Below are positions 51,193-63,261 of a stretch of DNA of 64,000 bases, in pieces. Numbering within the stretch: position 1 is the first letter of the stretch; every line of letters begins with the position of its first letter. The DNA lies in NCBI GenBank assembly GCA_950295325.1, contig OX485807.1:35494440-35558439 (forward strand), in the 5' to 3' direction. A model generated the notes under the pieces. It searched no databases, was not told the DNA's origin, and saw nothing but the letters and a program-made list of their open reading frames with translations. The stretch comes from Polytrichum commune (Eukaryota; Streptophyta; Polytrichopsida; Polytrichales; Polytrichaceae). Made by a program: the position numbers and the translations under genes.

Positions 51193-52217
51193 CACAATCA
51201 CATCTCAATGTCAATAAGTAATCGTTATCCCTGGCTCTAGATAGTTGAACTTTAGGTTTGCCATACAACATACCATACACGATTGTAACGAACCAATCAT
51301 TTGACAAGGTGTGATTACCATTCAACTCACATATTGGATGAAATATTCATTTGGACCTCTTGTAGCTTACCCACTTCATTCTGATTGACTGTGGGCCTAA
51401 ATGTAGAAATACAACTAGTAGTATATGAATAATACGCCTAGTATATTCAAAGCTAGAATAAACAATACTCGTACCTTATGTATATTTTGTAACCCCTGGG
51501 CAAAAAATAACACCCCTTTTGTGCACCCACGTGGGTACATACTTTCAACAATGAATGCGCCCCCCCCAGTTTGGCGCACACGGCTAGCCGGTGCCAAGCT
51601 ATGACTGGGCTTCAAAAATCAATTGATTTGCCAACGACAACAAAGGAGTAACTTTTTGACAATAAAACATGATCAAAATATTGGCAAACCAAGCCTAGGG
51701 CCCCAGCAAACTGTCGGTTTACTCTTGTAGAATTGTTCGCGTTGAGAATTGTTCATTTTGTAAAGGTGGCCCAACATAAATGAGACATTTAATGCTTGCA
51801 AAATTCTGGGCCCCACTTGCTGCTGAGGAATGTTATGTTGCTCAATCACCGGTAGAGCAGCCTGCTTGAATTCTCGGTGGAGAGGAGGATTCGAGGGGAG
51901 GACGCGCAACAATTTTGTTGGGTCTTCCAAGTGCATATCCGCATTGGTGAAGCGATTTCATGAGACAAGCCTCGGGAGAGTTAATTAGGGCTGGTAACCA
52001 TCACAAGGTTGGGCTGGTAATCTGAGGCGGCGAGGAATTACGAACGCCAGGAGCTGCTTTGCGAGGCGGCGACTCACCCCAACCTCCTCATGGAAACACC
52101 ACCAAATTGATGGTTGCAGAATGCCCAAAGAATGTCGGCGAGAGATTTGCAATAAGAATGCACGCGCGTGTGTATATATGCTACAACCACCAGGTCAACA
52201 ATGGACTCCCTCGTTGA
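51193..52217. other. Intergenic with a fragment of the 43.5-kb family
   Basis: The - strand at about 51470-51570 reads 'gtgggtgcacaaaaggggtg' and 'ttacaaaatatacataagg', as at 62790-62860 and 43510. GC content rises from about 51900 towards the ORF at 52218. Confidence 0.4.
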
Positions 52218-52793
52218 ATGTCCGTCGTCTTGATTTTAATTGTGTCGATCACCCTGGGCGTCTTGGTGGTGTTGATTGCCGACGCCTACTTGTCTCGCAT
52301 CATCCTTCCCCTCCACACCAGACCCTCCCCAATCTTGCTTTGTTGTGGCCGCACTACTCGGCATCAGTTCACATCCAGCAAAGCAGCTTGCCTCCGCCAC
52401 CTTGAGACACCCGAGGGCACAGGTGTCACAGTTGTGGCTGTAACCTCGTCGGCATCGGCGGTCCGATCACCGACCTCCTTCCTGCTGCAAAGCACACATC
52501 GAGTTCTTCATTGCGCTCGTTTTAGCTACAGCTACAGCCACTCGCGAGCAAGCTCGCATGTCATTGTGGACTCCTCCAGGGTGGACAAGATCAGCGACCA
52601 CGGTGGCTTGCTAAAAGCGCATCTTGCTCTCATCGACGTCGTCTTTGCCAAATTTGCAGTGGCTCCGTGCGTGTGCGCTTGCAGACAAACTCCTTCGCCT
52701 TCACACTCACTTCTGACACCGCCATCCGTGTTGCAAAGTGAAGTTGCCTTGACGATCTCCACTTGGATTTCTATATATATAAAACATCGGTAA
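52218..52793 (+). CDS. Hypothetical protein with N-terminal TM segment
   Basis: An uninterrupted 191-codon frame lies in a local GC- and CpG-rich block. Residues 2-24 (SVVLILIVSITLGVLVVLI and on) are strongly hydrophobic and could be a signal anchor. The rest is Ser/Thr-, His- and Arg-rich, with Cys pairs near 42-43 and 150-154 and no motif I know. The opposite strand and another + frame are also partly open, as expected in GC-rich DNA, so coding status is uncertain. A splice near the middle could change the C-terminal part. Confidence 0.35.
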   Translation: MSVVLILIVSITLGVLVVLIADAYLSRIILPLHTRPSPILLCCGRTTRHQFTSSKAACLRHLETPEGTGVTVVAVTSSASAVRSPTSFLLQSTHRVLHCARFSYSYSHSRASSHVIVDSSRVDKISDHGGLLKAHLALIDVVFAKFAVAPCVCACRQTPSPSHSLLTPPSVLQSEVALTISTWISIYIKHR

Positions 52794-53419
52794 TCAACAT
52801 GACAACCACCAACACAACACCATCCCACCATGGATACTAAGCTGCACCTGCAACTCTGCATGATGTGAATGTTTTGCAAAACTAAGGTCAGATATCGTAT
52901 ACGTACAAAGCACCACTTAAAGACAAAAATGGCATGTTAATACTTACACTCGACCTAACCATCTAGATCATTGAATTCATCTTCACACATGATAGACTCC
53001 TTGACCAAGGCATGATACAAACAAAAGAAGATAAGTACCACCCATTCATAGATGCAGCAAGAGCACATGGCTGGAAAGTTAGATCCCTCATAGCTATCAT
53101 TGTAGGAGTGAGGGGAGCCGTATATACAAGAAGCATAGGACCCCTTGAAAACCTACATATCCCCCACATCACTAATGGCTAAAAACCAATGAGAATTATC
53201 CACCAAATAGCCATCAAATATCTTACATACCTCATACTTCATAAGAGAACGCTTGATAATAGACAAGAACCCGTACCCCCCCCCCCTAACGTGGTTAAGG
53301 GATATTAAAATCGGATAACTTTTACAAGCAAGAGCCCATCTACTGTAGGTAGGAAGTACATTCCACCCTGCACCAAGGGGATTCTTGAGTAGGGGAGGGC
53401 CAATACAATGAGCTCAAAT
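52794..53419. other. Intergenic with SINE-like fragment
   Basis: About 53346-53400 ('aagagcccatcta', 'ggtaggaagta', 'ccctgcaccaaggggatt') matches the 3' half of the SINE at 18025-18216. No other gene. Confidence 0.5.
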
Positions 53420-54560
53420 TCACGTTAGATTGCCGGGAGCAAGCATGGTCAAGTATATGAAAAAAGTGCTCTGATATACTAAAACCATATTTTTTTATAC
53501 AAAAAAATTAATTTAATGTTATTTTATTTTATTTTAACAATTTTTAGACAATTACACGTTCAATATATCTACTGCACACCACTTGCACCATCTTAAAAAA
53601 ATGTAGACTTTTCTTGAAATTTGTTTTTGGCAACATAAATTACTCAGCTTTGTAGATCAATGTGTTTTTCAAATGTTTATGATTTTTTCCTTCACAAAAT
53701 TCCTCAGGGAGGTGACTATCGGAATTTTAGAAACCACGCGAGATTAAAAAAATCAATTTAAATCGTTGAGGGTAAAAATTATAAATTTGTTAGATCTACC
53801 ATAGCATTGGAAATATGTCCCCTACATGATTATATGTAAAATAGTGTGTTGAATAATTCCTTCATTCTAGTAATTAGTAGAAAAAAATAGGGTTATAGAT
53901 ATTGGATCCCCCTAAAAGTGTGTAGCAAGATCAATAGAATAATTATGGCTTTTGTATTTAGCTTTCTTCTATAATTTGAATGCAATTTTTTTTGAAGTAG
54001 GTAGTTGTGCAATATTCTATGTCTTGTCATAACTGATTATAATTCTTGTTTTGTACTATTTGTGTTTACAACTTGTCTATGTTAGCTTGTATATTTTGTT
54101 ATCTTCATGTTTATTGGTAACCCTTTAACTAGTACCCAAATGCTATTGGTAGTGTTTTGAATGATACTTTGAATGATTTAGGATTGGTATAACTAATTGA
54201 AACCAATTGAATGACAAGATGGATGGTATGAAATGTTTGTTGCTCACATAGTTGATTTTGCAATGCTATAGTATTTTGTCCACTATTTGATACTTGTACA
54301 ATTTATAAAAAAAATATGATGCCAAAAATTAGCCTCTCTAAATAATTACAAATAAATATAGGGTGTTAAAAAATACATCAAAGTAGCTTTATATCTACAA
54401 ATAGGGCGGGAAAAAATATTGACAAGTGCATAAATATCCCCCCATTGAATACCCCATTATTGTATGTGGTTACAAAACATAAAGGGGTGTGATCTCCCTG
54501 AGCAAAATTCAAAGTTAGTATATAGTTTCGAATCACTCTCACTTGAACCTATCCAGGGTA
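53420..54560 (+). mobile_element. Partial copy of the 43.5-kb element, interrupted by a later insertion
   Basis: 'gcaagcatggt', 'atactaaaaccata', 'cacaccacttgca' and 'aaaattcaaagttag' follow the order seen at 43690-44230. The copy is split by the element at 53703-54502. Confidence 0.65.
53703..54502. mobile_element. hAT-like insertion with 8-bp target duplication (800 bp)
   Basis: Left CTCAGGGAGGTGA, right the complement of CTCAGGGAGATCA, flanked by an exact CAAAATTC at 53695-53702 and 54503-54510. The undisturbed target 'caaaattcaaagttag' exists once at about 44214. An 8-bp duplication with CAGGG ends fits hAT. No transposase frame remains. Confidence 0.85.
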
Positions 54561-56234
54561 ATGGAGTTGTCTGCTTGACTGTGCTTGCGCCTTGCCCAGT
54601 GTTGGGTTTTTTATAAAAAAAATTCCTTTTTTAAATGGTGCTAACGACGCTACTTTAGTGTTGGATATAATTGTTATTGCTTGCGATGCAAAGGGGTTTT
54701 CACACACCATAGTATGTCTTCTAAGAATTTTGTATACATAAATTACAAGAGTTCACAATGATCCAACACTATCATGGGAGCTTGATCTTGATATGGTGGA
54801 TATTCTCACAACCAACATGTCCATATTGTGCAAGATTTGAGATGTTGGTTTTGGGTAGGTAATTGTTTCATCATGCCAAGCATAAATCAACAATTCACCC
54901 TAGTTGTCCCTGTATCGAGGGCACACTTCCATATGCCAATGCAGACTAGATAACAAAAATGTGGACCCTTCTCCACCTGGAAGTGTGCACTAACTTTCCT
55001 TAGAAAACAAAAGTCTATAGCCAACATAATTGTACAAGATACATGAAGTTCGAGGAGAAGGACTTGACTGCATCTCTTTTTAGGAGCTTGGATATTGACT
55101 TCATTTGAGCATGAAATACTTGATTGTCATCTTTCATACACATGTTGGCATGTACATTTCATAAATTTTGGATTTGAAAGATTTTCTAGCATCCCACGAT
55201 TTAAAGTTCAATCAATCCACTTATACTATGCGCATACAACCTTCGAAATGGATACGTGTGAGGACAATCACATTTCAACTTGCATGTTGGACAACATGAC
55301 AAATCTACTATTTAATATGATGGCATCCCTACTCCACATGCAAGTGGTGTCCTTCAAGATGATTGAAGATACTGGTGAAAGCTTTACCAATGTTGGCAAA
55401 GTATGTTTTGCTTCACTAGAATGACCAACACATGGGAAGTGTGCCCTAAGGAACTAAGGTCAGTCCGTGCCATAGAGTCCACCATTACCATGTGACGAAT
55501 AGCCCATGGGTAAAAAACTCTCCACATATGTTTGTGTCTTCTCGGGATCCACATGGTGGCTTAAACATGAGCCCTTAACCCGTATCCCTATGAAACCTTC
55601 AAGGTTAACCCACCCAAGGTTGGAATCGATTTAGAATGAGTGACCTTCCCAACACTTGATTTCAAGTACACTCTACCACTATGGTCCACTCAATCTAGTG
55701 GGATAATATGTGTGAACCAAATATTTTTAATCTAGCATGTGAGAACCTAGGGGCTTGTTCTCTGGGAACAATAGATGCAAGTTGACTTGTTTGCACATGT
55801 TCAAGATGCTCACCTATGAAAAGAGGCCTGATTCTCCGAGGTACCTCTTCTTACATTCGTGATGCACATTTTTGGGGATTATGTCAAGAATTCCACCAAG
55901 TCGAAGATGAAGCAACACCAAAATTCACACCATTGGTGACATCATACTCACTTACTATTATAAATTCTTCTTATGCTAACTTAATCCTCTGCCAACTCAG
56001 CATGAAAATTGAAACACGCCACATCATCACAAAAAGTCATGCAAAGCTAAGTTACACTTGACCAAAAGCCACTTCAGTATTACAACATGCTAATTTATGT
56101 GCAATTATGATTATGGCGATATTAAAATAATTGTTCTAATTAGACTTCCTTTTTCTATCAATTTCAAAATTATAACATTCAAATCATCATTGGGAATGTA
56201 CATGACCCCTAGGAAGTGCATATATAATGAAAAC
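54561..56234. other. Intergenic, no recognised gene
   Basis: A 109-codon frame (55095-55424, +) and an 81-codon frame (55816-56061, +) show no known motif. The repeated word 'cacacttccatatgcc'/'ggaagtgtgcac' near 54930-54990 forms a weak inverted pair. No other structure seen. Confidence 0.35.
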
Positions 56235-56775
56235 CCAAGGGTATTATTTGAGGCATTAACGTACAAATGACACATAAGGGAGAAGTGTTATTTTTCTTCA
56301 TTATGTACATTTAGAAAGGCTATTAAGAATTTTGAGTCACAGTTGAATGTACAAAAGGGGCCCCTAAGGTTTAGAGAAAAAAGTTGACAGTAGATGTGTT
56401 AGTTTCATCCAATCCACGTTTTCATCCTCTTTTTTCATATAATAATAGTCCTCAATGACTATCTTGCTCATTCTTATTAGGGTTTGCATTTGCATGTTTT
56501 TATTTTTTTAAGTTTACAAAATCTAGGCTATGGGAGCGCTCGTGGACTCCCTTGAGTTTTGGTCTTTGAATTGTGGCTAAGTTATTATGCTCTGGTCTTT
56601 GTTTGTTTGATGCAATCATTGAGTTACATGCTATGGATGTGAAAACCTTCAACGACTTTCTCATTGGAAGTGAGGGTGGATTTTATTAATAATAAAGGCC
56701 TATTTAATTTAATGTTTTTATTTTGTATGTGTTGTGGAGGCATTCATCACATTAAACTAAAGAGCTTAGCATAAA
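56235..56775 (+). repeat. GGTGGACTCTTCAT family, copy 3 (partial)
   Basis: Colinear with the body of copies 1 and 2 ('gggtattatttgaggca', 'agggtttgcatttgca', 'gtggactcccttgag', 'gttacatgctatggatg') but lacking a recognisable left terminus. Confidence 0.7.
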
Positions 56776-57816
56776 TACATGGATTCTCTTATTTTGTTTT
56801 TTAAAAAAGTGAAAGACTCGGCTGCATGTTGAGTTCAGAAGTAGCCAAGGTGGCAAGCTTGAGAGTTTTTGTGGAGTTTAAGGTGGTTGCATTAGATGCA
56901 TCAAAGGGAGTATTTGACCATTGCACATAAATTACTTGTCAAGTTAGGTGGCAACTTCTTATTGTACATGGAAGAAATCCAAGGCTACGTTTATGCTTGA
57001 GAAGGTGAACAATGGCCGCACATATAAAACAATCAGTGGCCCGATATTCATATTCACGGTCTATAAATGGCGCCACACACCCAAAACTAAGGAAGAAGTT
57101 GAAATTGCAGTGGCCCCTTAAACCTCTAATCAGATCCAAGTTCAACTAGTTTGTCAAATGTATGAGAGGATCAACATGCACATTTCATAGATGTCAAGCA
57201 CTTAGCAACATCTTAGGCCAACAAGTGTTGCACCGGCCCTCTTAAATACCAATGTGCACCAAAATGGAACCAATATGCACACATATAAGATGATTAGCAT
57301 TGAAACATTATACATTTGAAGTACCTAATGACTTTCTACACCCAAAACAATTGGACCAGCTCACTTAAATAAGAAAATGTACCCAAAATGAACATCATTG
57401 CTTCAAAAGACCACTCTTACAATCCACACATACAAGTACAAATAGGGTAGGGAGGGATCTTGGCGCCTTCAAGCACCACCAATGTGTTCCACTTCGAAAC
57501 TTAAAATTTGGTACCCAAAATATCTAAACTCCACTACAATAAAAAAAAAAGGTGGCACCACTAATCACCACTACATGAATAAGGAGGCTACAAGGTAAAA
57601 AGTTGGGAGAGCAAGAGGATGGCGACTACAGGGGTGGAGAATGGAGGAGAAAGTGGTGACACCACTCACCCTACCCAACTAAACCTTAGGTGATGTGAAC
57701 CCTCGGATGGGAAGATGGACTTCATCCACGGCTCATAGTGGAGCTCACTAGTTACTCCCAATAATGGAGCTTAGAGGCATGTCTTGATGAGGCAGCTCCA
57801 TTCCACCCATGTGAAG
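56776..57816. other. Intergenic, nothing recognised
   Basis: AT-rich with short frames only. Confidence 0.4.
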
Positions 57817-58337
57817 CTACACTTAATATGATATTTCGTGTCACCAATTCTAATTGTCTTGCTCAATACTAATTGTAAACGGCGGTATAGTGTCACCAAC
57901 ACTAGATGTTAAACCAATATCATTTGTCATTCCTTGTAAATTTTTGGGAGATTATAGAATTATGGTGTTGCAATTATTGTCACTTACCAAGTGATTTTTC
58001 ATCCAAATTTCAATCATCCATGAGAATATTTCATCACAAGTTGCTGACAAGAGAAGGTAGATTTGGCCAATGGATGAACTCATTCATCATCCATAACAAT
58101 ATTTCATCACACGTTACTGACAAGAGAAGGTAGAGTTTTGGTCAATGGATGAACTCATCCATCATCCATGACAATATTCCATCACAAGTTACTGACAAGA
58201 GAAGGTAGGATTTTGGCCAATGGATGAACTCATCCATCATCCATGACAATATTTGTTCACTTATTCATAAGAAGTGTCATCCAAAATAATACCATAGGAT
58301 ATAAAATACCATATGACATATACCATATTTAGTGTAG
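57817..58337 (-). mobile_element. MITE, CTACACTAAAT family, copy C, internally triplicated
   Basis: Left CTACACTTAATATGATATTT and right the complement of CTACACTAAATATGGTATAT. It is longer than copies A and D because a block with 'gacaagagaaggtag', 'ccaatggatgaactcatcca' and 'atccatgacaatatt' is present three times (anchors 58046, 58119, 58194; about 74 bp each). Confidence 0.88.
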
Positions 58338-58394
58338 TTGCCACCACCTCTTACCCACAGAGAGTGGAGGTGGCCCCTTATAAGGCAAAAATCT

Positions 58395-59222
58395 ATTTTT
58401 TTAACAATTTACCTTGATAAATATCTCCACTGCATACATAAAATATAAATCGTGAATTACAAAAGTATTTTATTACTTACAATATTTTCTTTCACTTTCA
58501 ATGAGAAAGTCATTGAACACTTTTTCATCCGTTGCATCACACAAACCTAGGCATAACATAGCCACAACCTAGAGAGCAAAACTCAAGGGGGTCCATGAGT
58601 TCTCTAAAAGCCTCCAGTTATAAAAAATCAGAACAAAAATGCAAAACTCAACAAGAATGGATAGGGCAGTCAATGATGACTATTACCATATGACAACTAT
58701 GGATGAAAATGTAAGGTGGATGAAACTAACACATCTATTATTGTCAATTTTTCCTCTAAGCCTTAGGGTCCCCTTTTGTACGTCTACATACACTTTAAGA
58801 TTCTCAATAGCCTTCTTAATCGTACACACTATAAAAAGAATAGTATCTCTCCCTTATGTAGGAAGAAAAAATAACGCCCGTATCTTATTACCGGCATGAA
58901 TGTGAGCCCATTGGCCTCACACTGATCACGGTTGTCCGTGATGCAACTTAAGGTGTTATGCCTCTTTTGGGAGGTGGGCTATGAAGGAGTACTAGTCATC
59001 GTAGTTCATTGAGGGGGGGGGGGGGGGGGGACGGGGGGATAGGTGCTTGTTTATTATCGAGGTATTTCATGGCATTCTGGTGTATATTTTTTATGAGGGT
59101 TTTAATGATTGATTTTGGGATTTTTAGATTTCCCTTGTGTATACTATGTACGTTAGTGCCTCAAATAATACCCCTTCTTACACTCACGTTACTTCGAAGG
59201 GTATGAAGAGTCCACCCCTCGA
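58395..59222 (-). mobile_element. GGTGGACTCTTCAT family, copy 4, inverted, with insertion
   Basis: It ends at the right in the complement of GGGGTGGACTCTTCATACCC. The body is an inverted copy of 37564 and 38679. About 230 bp at 58880-59130, including an 18-base G run (59013-59030), is absent from the other copies and so was inserted. Confidence 0.7.
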
Positions 59223-59231
59223 GCGTGGCTG

Positions 59232-59834
59232 AGGGCCGCTTCACACTATGGCTGAAGGTCAAGAGGCCGCCGATTTCCACCAATCATATTGCAAGAAACC
59301 AAGAATTCGGCCTCTCGACCCTTCACACTAAAGGCCAAAGTTCAAAGGCCATCACTCTCCAGAGTGCCTACATGGCAGTTATTTTTAACCAAGGCGATGA
59401 AATCTCGAAGGAAGTTTGAGTCGGAGAGGAATGGAAACCCAAACTATGGTCGAGAGGCCGTTGAATTTTTTCATTGATTTTTAAAAATAAAAAAAATAAA
59501 AAATAAAAACTAACAAGATCTTGGCTGTTAAATTGGAGGGGTTGTTTTCGGCAGGGAATAAAGTGGGATGCCCCTTCTTCCTTTGGACTTTGAGCTTGGC
59601 CTTTGGAGGCTTCACACTATGGCCGTCCAAGTCGAGAGGTCGTGGGAGTTCACGGCCAAAGGTTTGGACTTTGGGCTTGACCTTTGGAGGCTTCACACTG
59701 TGCCCGGTTGAAGGCTCCAATTCCTATATGTTGTTGGTTATTTTCAGCCCATTTCTTTGGACTCTCAACAAAGTTTGACCATTCAGTCCCATGGCCTCTC
59801 AACTTGGACGGCCATAGTGTGAAGCGGCCCTTAG
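59232..59834 (+). mobile_element. TIR element, GGGCCGCTTCACAC ends, copy 2
   Basis: Left AGGGCCGCTTCACACTATGG, right the exact-type complement 'ccatagtgtgaagcggccct'. Colinear with 16170-16665, including 'ggcctttggaggcttcacac' repeats. Non-coding. Confidence 0.88.
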
Positions 59835-60028
59835 AGCCGGGAAAAAGGTTGCTTCCAACTGCTATATTATGCCATGTCATTGTTGCCTCTACTCCATTAG
59901 TGACGCCATTGTTGCCTCCATGCCCATTATCAACTATGTGCGGGCAATTTTGAAATCTTCTTGGAGGGACCATCTCTAGTTGTAAAAGTTGTCCTTGCTT
60001 GTCCTATTTACTAATGGGACATTAATGG
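59835..60028. other. Short spacer, nothing recognised
   Basis: No ORF or repeat placed. Confidence 0.3.
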
Positions 60029-60359
60029 GACTAAATATGATATTTAGTGTCATATGGTAATTTTTCAGATGACACCTTTATGAGTAAGTGAACAAATATT
60101 GCCATGGATGATGGATGAGTTCATCCATTGGTCAAAGTCCTACCTTCTCTTGCCAGCAACTTGTGATGAATTATTGCCATGGATGATTGAAATTCGGATG
60201 AAATTACAACACTGTTAATCTATAATCCCCCAAAAAATTACAAGGAATGACAAATAATGTTGGGTTAACATTTAGTGTTGGTGACACTATGCCACGGTTT
60301 AAAATTTGTATTGAGCAAGACGATTAGAATTTGTGACACTAAATATCATATTTAGTGTA
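60029..60359 (+). mobile_element. MITE, CTACACTAAAT family, copy D
   Basis: Starts 'actaaatatgatatttagtg' and ends 'aatatcatatttagtgta'. The interior is colinear with copy A at 4440-4815. It is the shortest copy, about 331 bp. Confidence 0.85.
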
Positions 60360-61059
60360 CTTACTCCACAAAGTGGCCTTGTAGTGGCCCCAATTTTCCT
60401 CTAACAAGTTAAGCGTCAAGCTTGGGTGTAATTGATACGCAAGGACAGAGACTACTTGCCCAATCTCAAGCATCCAAGTGTTGCAATGACTAACTCACTA
60501 ATTGTGGGTCATTATGTCAAAGCTAAGTTGCACATGTATTATGTTTGCAACCTATTTAGGACACTTAATACTATGGGTATGATGGGCACGTAACATATGC
60601 TAGTACCTGATTTTCAAAAATAAATAAAATAAAATGGAGACAAAGCATGACCTATGTGCACACCTATGTGCACACATGAGGAAGTCCACTATGTAACACA
60701 CTACGACATAGACACCTAATGAGTGGAGACTCTAACATAGGTAGGTCCATGGATGTGTCAATTTTGAGACTTTATTGATATATTTACGAAGCATCTGAAG
60801 CAAATGTGATCACAAATGACATTTATGATCCATCATTCTCACAATCATGGGATTTATGACAAGGCTATGACATGCTATTTCGGCCCCGTTCAAGAAGCAT
60901 TATATCGTATGCACTAGGTAGCACAAATAAACGCCTAACCCTCACCATCACCCACCGTGTGACCCTATTTCATGGGTTTTGGAACATTTCAACCTAGACA
61001 TTTCAACAAACTTCGCAATATAGTTCCAACATTTTGAATCGCACGACTTCCTAAACCAC
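60360..61059. other. Intergenic, nothing recognised
   Basis: AT-rich, no ORF or repeat placed. Confidence 0.4.
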
Positions 61060-61910
61060 TTTGAAAGGTTATCTTAGTGAGATGATCGCCAAATAAGTTG
61101 GATCGATTAGAATACCCAAAATTTTCCAAACTACTGGGAATAGGTCCGACCGCGTTATTAGGTGTAGGCTACTATTCGCATGTTGGTTCCGAATCACCCT
61201 CAAGTGGGTGTTCCCCCTATGCCCCACACGGTCAAACGAGCCAACGACCAACACGAGTGTGTGTTGTTTTCCCTCCTCAACACGAATAAAATAACAACCA
61301 AAATCCTCTCCTCGCGTTCGAGACCGGCCTACATATCCCACCCACGAGACACTAGACCTAAGATGCTCAATAGTGGCAAGTTGGCCATGACGCGATGCAC
61401 GTTGCAACACCAACGTCGGCATGAGGGTCGACTACGTTACGTTATGTTCATTCGAGCCGACGGTCTCGAAGCCCAAGTGCACTCCCCGATCGATCAAATC
61501 AAATCCCATCCTCGGATCCCAAGAGGCGCATTATATCGGTCAAACAATGTATATTAGATTAAGGAGGCCGTTATTAGTCAATGTAAAACCCCGGCCCCGG
61601 ATGCATTCATAAGCTCGCTCTAAGGGGGATGAACATCCCCTCCCCCCCCCCCCCCTTCCCGACCGACATATCCTCATCACGGGACTCACTTGATGGGGGG
61701 CTTGCAACTTGCATGAAGGATGCGCAAAATGCTCAAATATAGACCCCACTCATTCGAAGTCCGGTATTAACCATCTTGGCCCCACATCGATTGGGTTAAG
61801 AGAATGTTGCATGTTGCGGGTACATCGAGCGAGGGCAACGATACTTGGGCCCAGAGTTTGGGAAGTTTTTGAAGCCTTAGTGGCTAATTGCCGGTAGTTG
61901 CTACAAAGGG
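61060..61910. other. CpG-rich island without a recognised gene
   Basis: This stretch keeps many CpG dinucleotides, unlike the rest of the intergenic DNA. Overlapping frames of 60-125 codons are open on both strands (61180-61557 +, 61069-61422 -). I find no domain in any. It could be a recent insertion of a retroelement LTR or a fragment of a gene. A run of C's sits at 61641-61655. Confidence 0.4.
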
Positions 61911-62519
61911 TCGGATTTTTTCCAATTTACATCGGCAAGAGCCGGTCTTTTGTATAATCAATCGCCCAATTGCCTATATTTTCATATTTTCATTGGCCAA
62001 TATCCGATTAAATGGAATTCATATCCGCACTAATTGTTTAAAAAATGTATGAAAACTTATTAGAAATCATTTCTTAGTACAAAATCTTGAATAAGTGAAA
62101 AGAAAGGCATGTTCAAAACTTTAAATTTGAAGAGTTAATATCCTTGGCATGAATTGAACCTAGCAATGCCTTCACCGCTTGAAGGCCAAGGGTCCCCCAA
62201 TTCTTCATAGAAGCAATTGGATTTGGTCATGGAAAGGTTGCATAATTCAAAAAGTTTAAGGTTTAGGGTACCTCCTCAAGTGCATCATTAGATGCCCCAG
62301 ACAAATAGCGCTCTGGATGCTCCCGGATGAAATCCAGTAACTCACAAGAAGAATCAGCTAAATTTCCGGGACATTTTTTGGTCCATCGACTAATTGCCAG
62401 AGGATTGAAATTACAGTCGGATTGCCATCCGATGGTTGAAAATTTAGACCGGCCATGAGGGGAAATCCATCGGCTGATAATGAACTAGCCGTTGGTTTTC
62501 CCCGAACATAGCTTGGGCC
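61911..62519. other. Intergenic, nothing recognised
   Basis: Mixed composition. 'gccggtc', 'gccgatg' and 'gccggta' words recur in both the 61.9 and 62.4 kb parts, which may belong to one decayed element with the CpG-rich block. Confidence 0.3.
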
Positions 62520-62730
62520 GTGTCCGGAGAGATTTTGGGGCATAAGTTAATCGACCGGGATCCCCGCGTTCCCAAGTCGAATCGTCGGCCATAAGTTAAT
62601 CAAGTCTTTCGGGGTGCTCTTTATGAGTTTTGAGGTATATTCCATATGAAACGATCGATGTGTTTTTCCCTGAAGTCTCCAACTTCAACCGGTTATTTCT
62701 CTAACTCAAGCGGTTCATTTGTAACTAGAG
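62520..62730 (+). repeat. Dispersed repeat ('ggcataat-cggtc' family) copy 4
   Basis: 'ttttggggcataagttaatc', 'cttcaaccggttatttctc' and 'gttcatttgtaactag' correspond to copy 3 at 48240. Confidence 0.7.
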
Positions 62731-62764
62731 GTCCCTTCTTCCCATTCATTGTGCGCTTGGGGCC

Positions 62765-63259
62765 CCAGGGAGTGCACTGTTCAAGTATTGTATTTATACA
62801 CGTGGGTGCACAAAAGGGGTATTATTTAAAACAAGCATGTACAAAATGTACATACAAGAGACATATTGCTATTAAGCAAGAAGTAGATATACATGAGGCT
62901 ATAGAAAAATATATGTAAAGTACGGATTTACGCGTTTACACGTTCAAGTCAGACCTGGACCAAGAATCATGTGTTTTTTCATCCACTAAGTAACGACTTT
63001 ATAACTAAAAATCCATGATTTGATATTATACATATAATAGGGCCATATTTTTGCATTTCCAAACATTTGTACACATGTTATATACAATTTCTGTATTTGT
63101 TTTTGGACCCTTGTGTACGTATGGAAATGTATTTTGAAGCAATGAGATTTGTAAGTATATTGCTTGATTTTAGCAAAAATAAAATGTATACAAGGGTATT
63201 TTAATAAGGGGCATGCACGCACGTGATGCTTGGTTTTAATGAATAGTGCACTCCCTGAG
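62765..63259. mobile_element. TIR element with CAGGGAGTGCACT ends and 9-10-bp target duplication
   Basis: Left CCAGGGAGTGCACTGTTCA, right the complement of TCAGGGAGTGCACTATTCA. The flanking direct repeat GCTTGGGGCC is at 62755-62764 and 63259-63268. The interior shares 'gtgcacaaaaggggtatt' with the 43.5-kb family. About 490 bp, non-coding. Confidence 0.8.
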
Positions 63260-63261
63260 CT

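Noticed and set aside
61069-61557. Two overlapping 117-125-codon frames as genes
   Set aside because: They lie on opposite strands of the same CpG-rich block, have no motifs, and are the expected by-product of GC richness.
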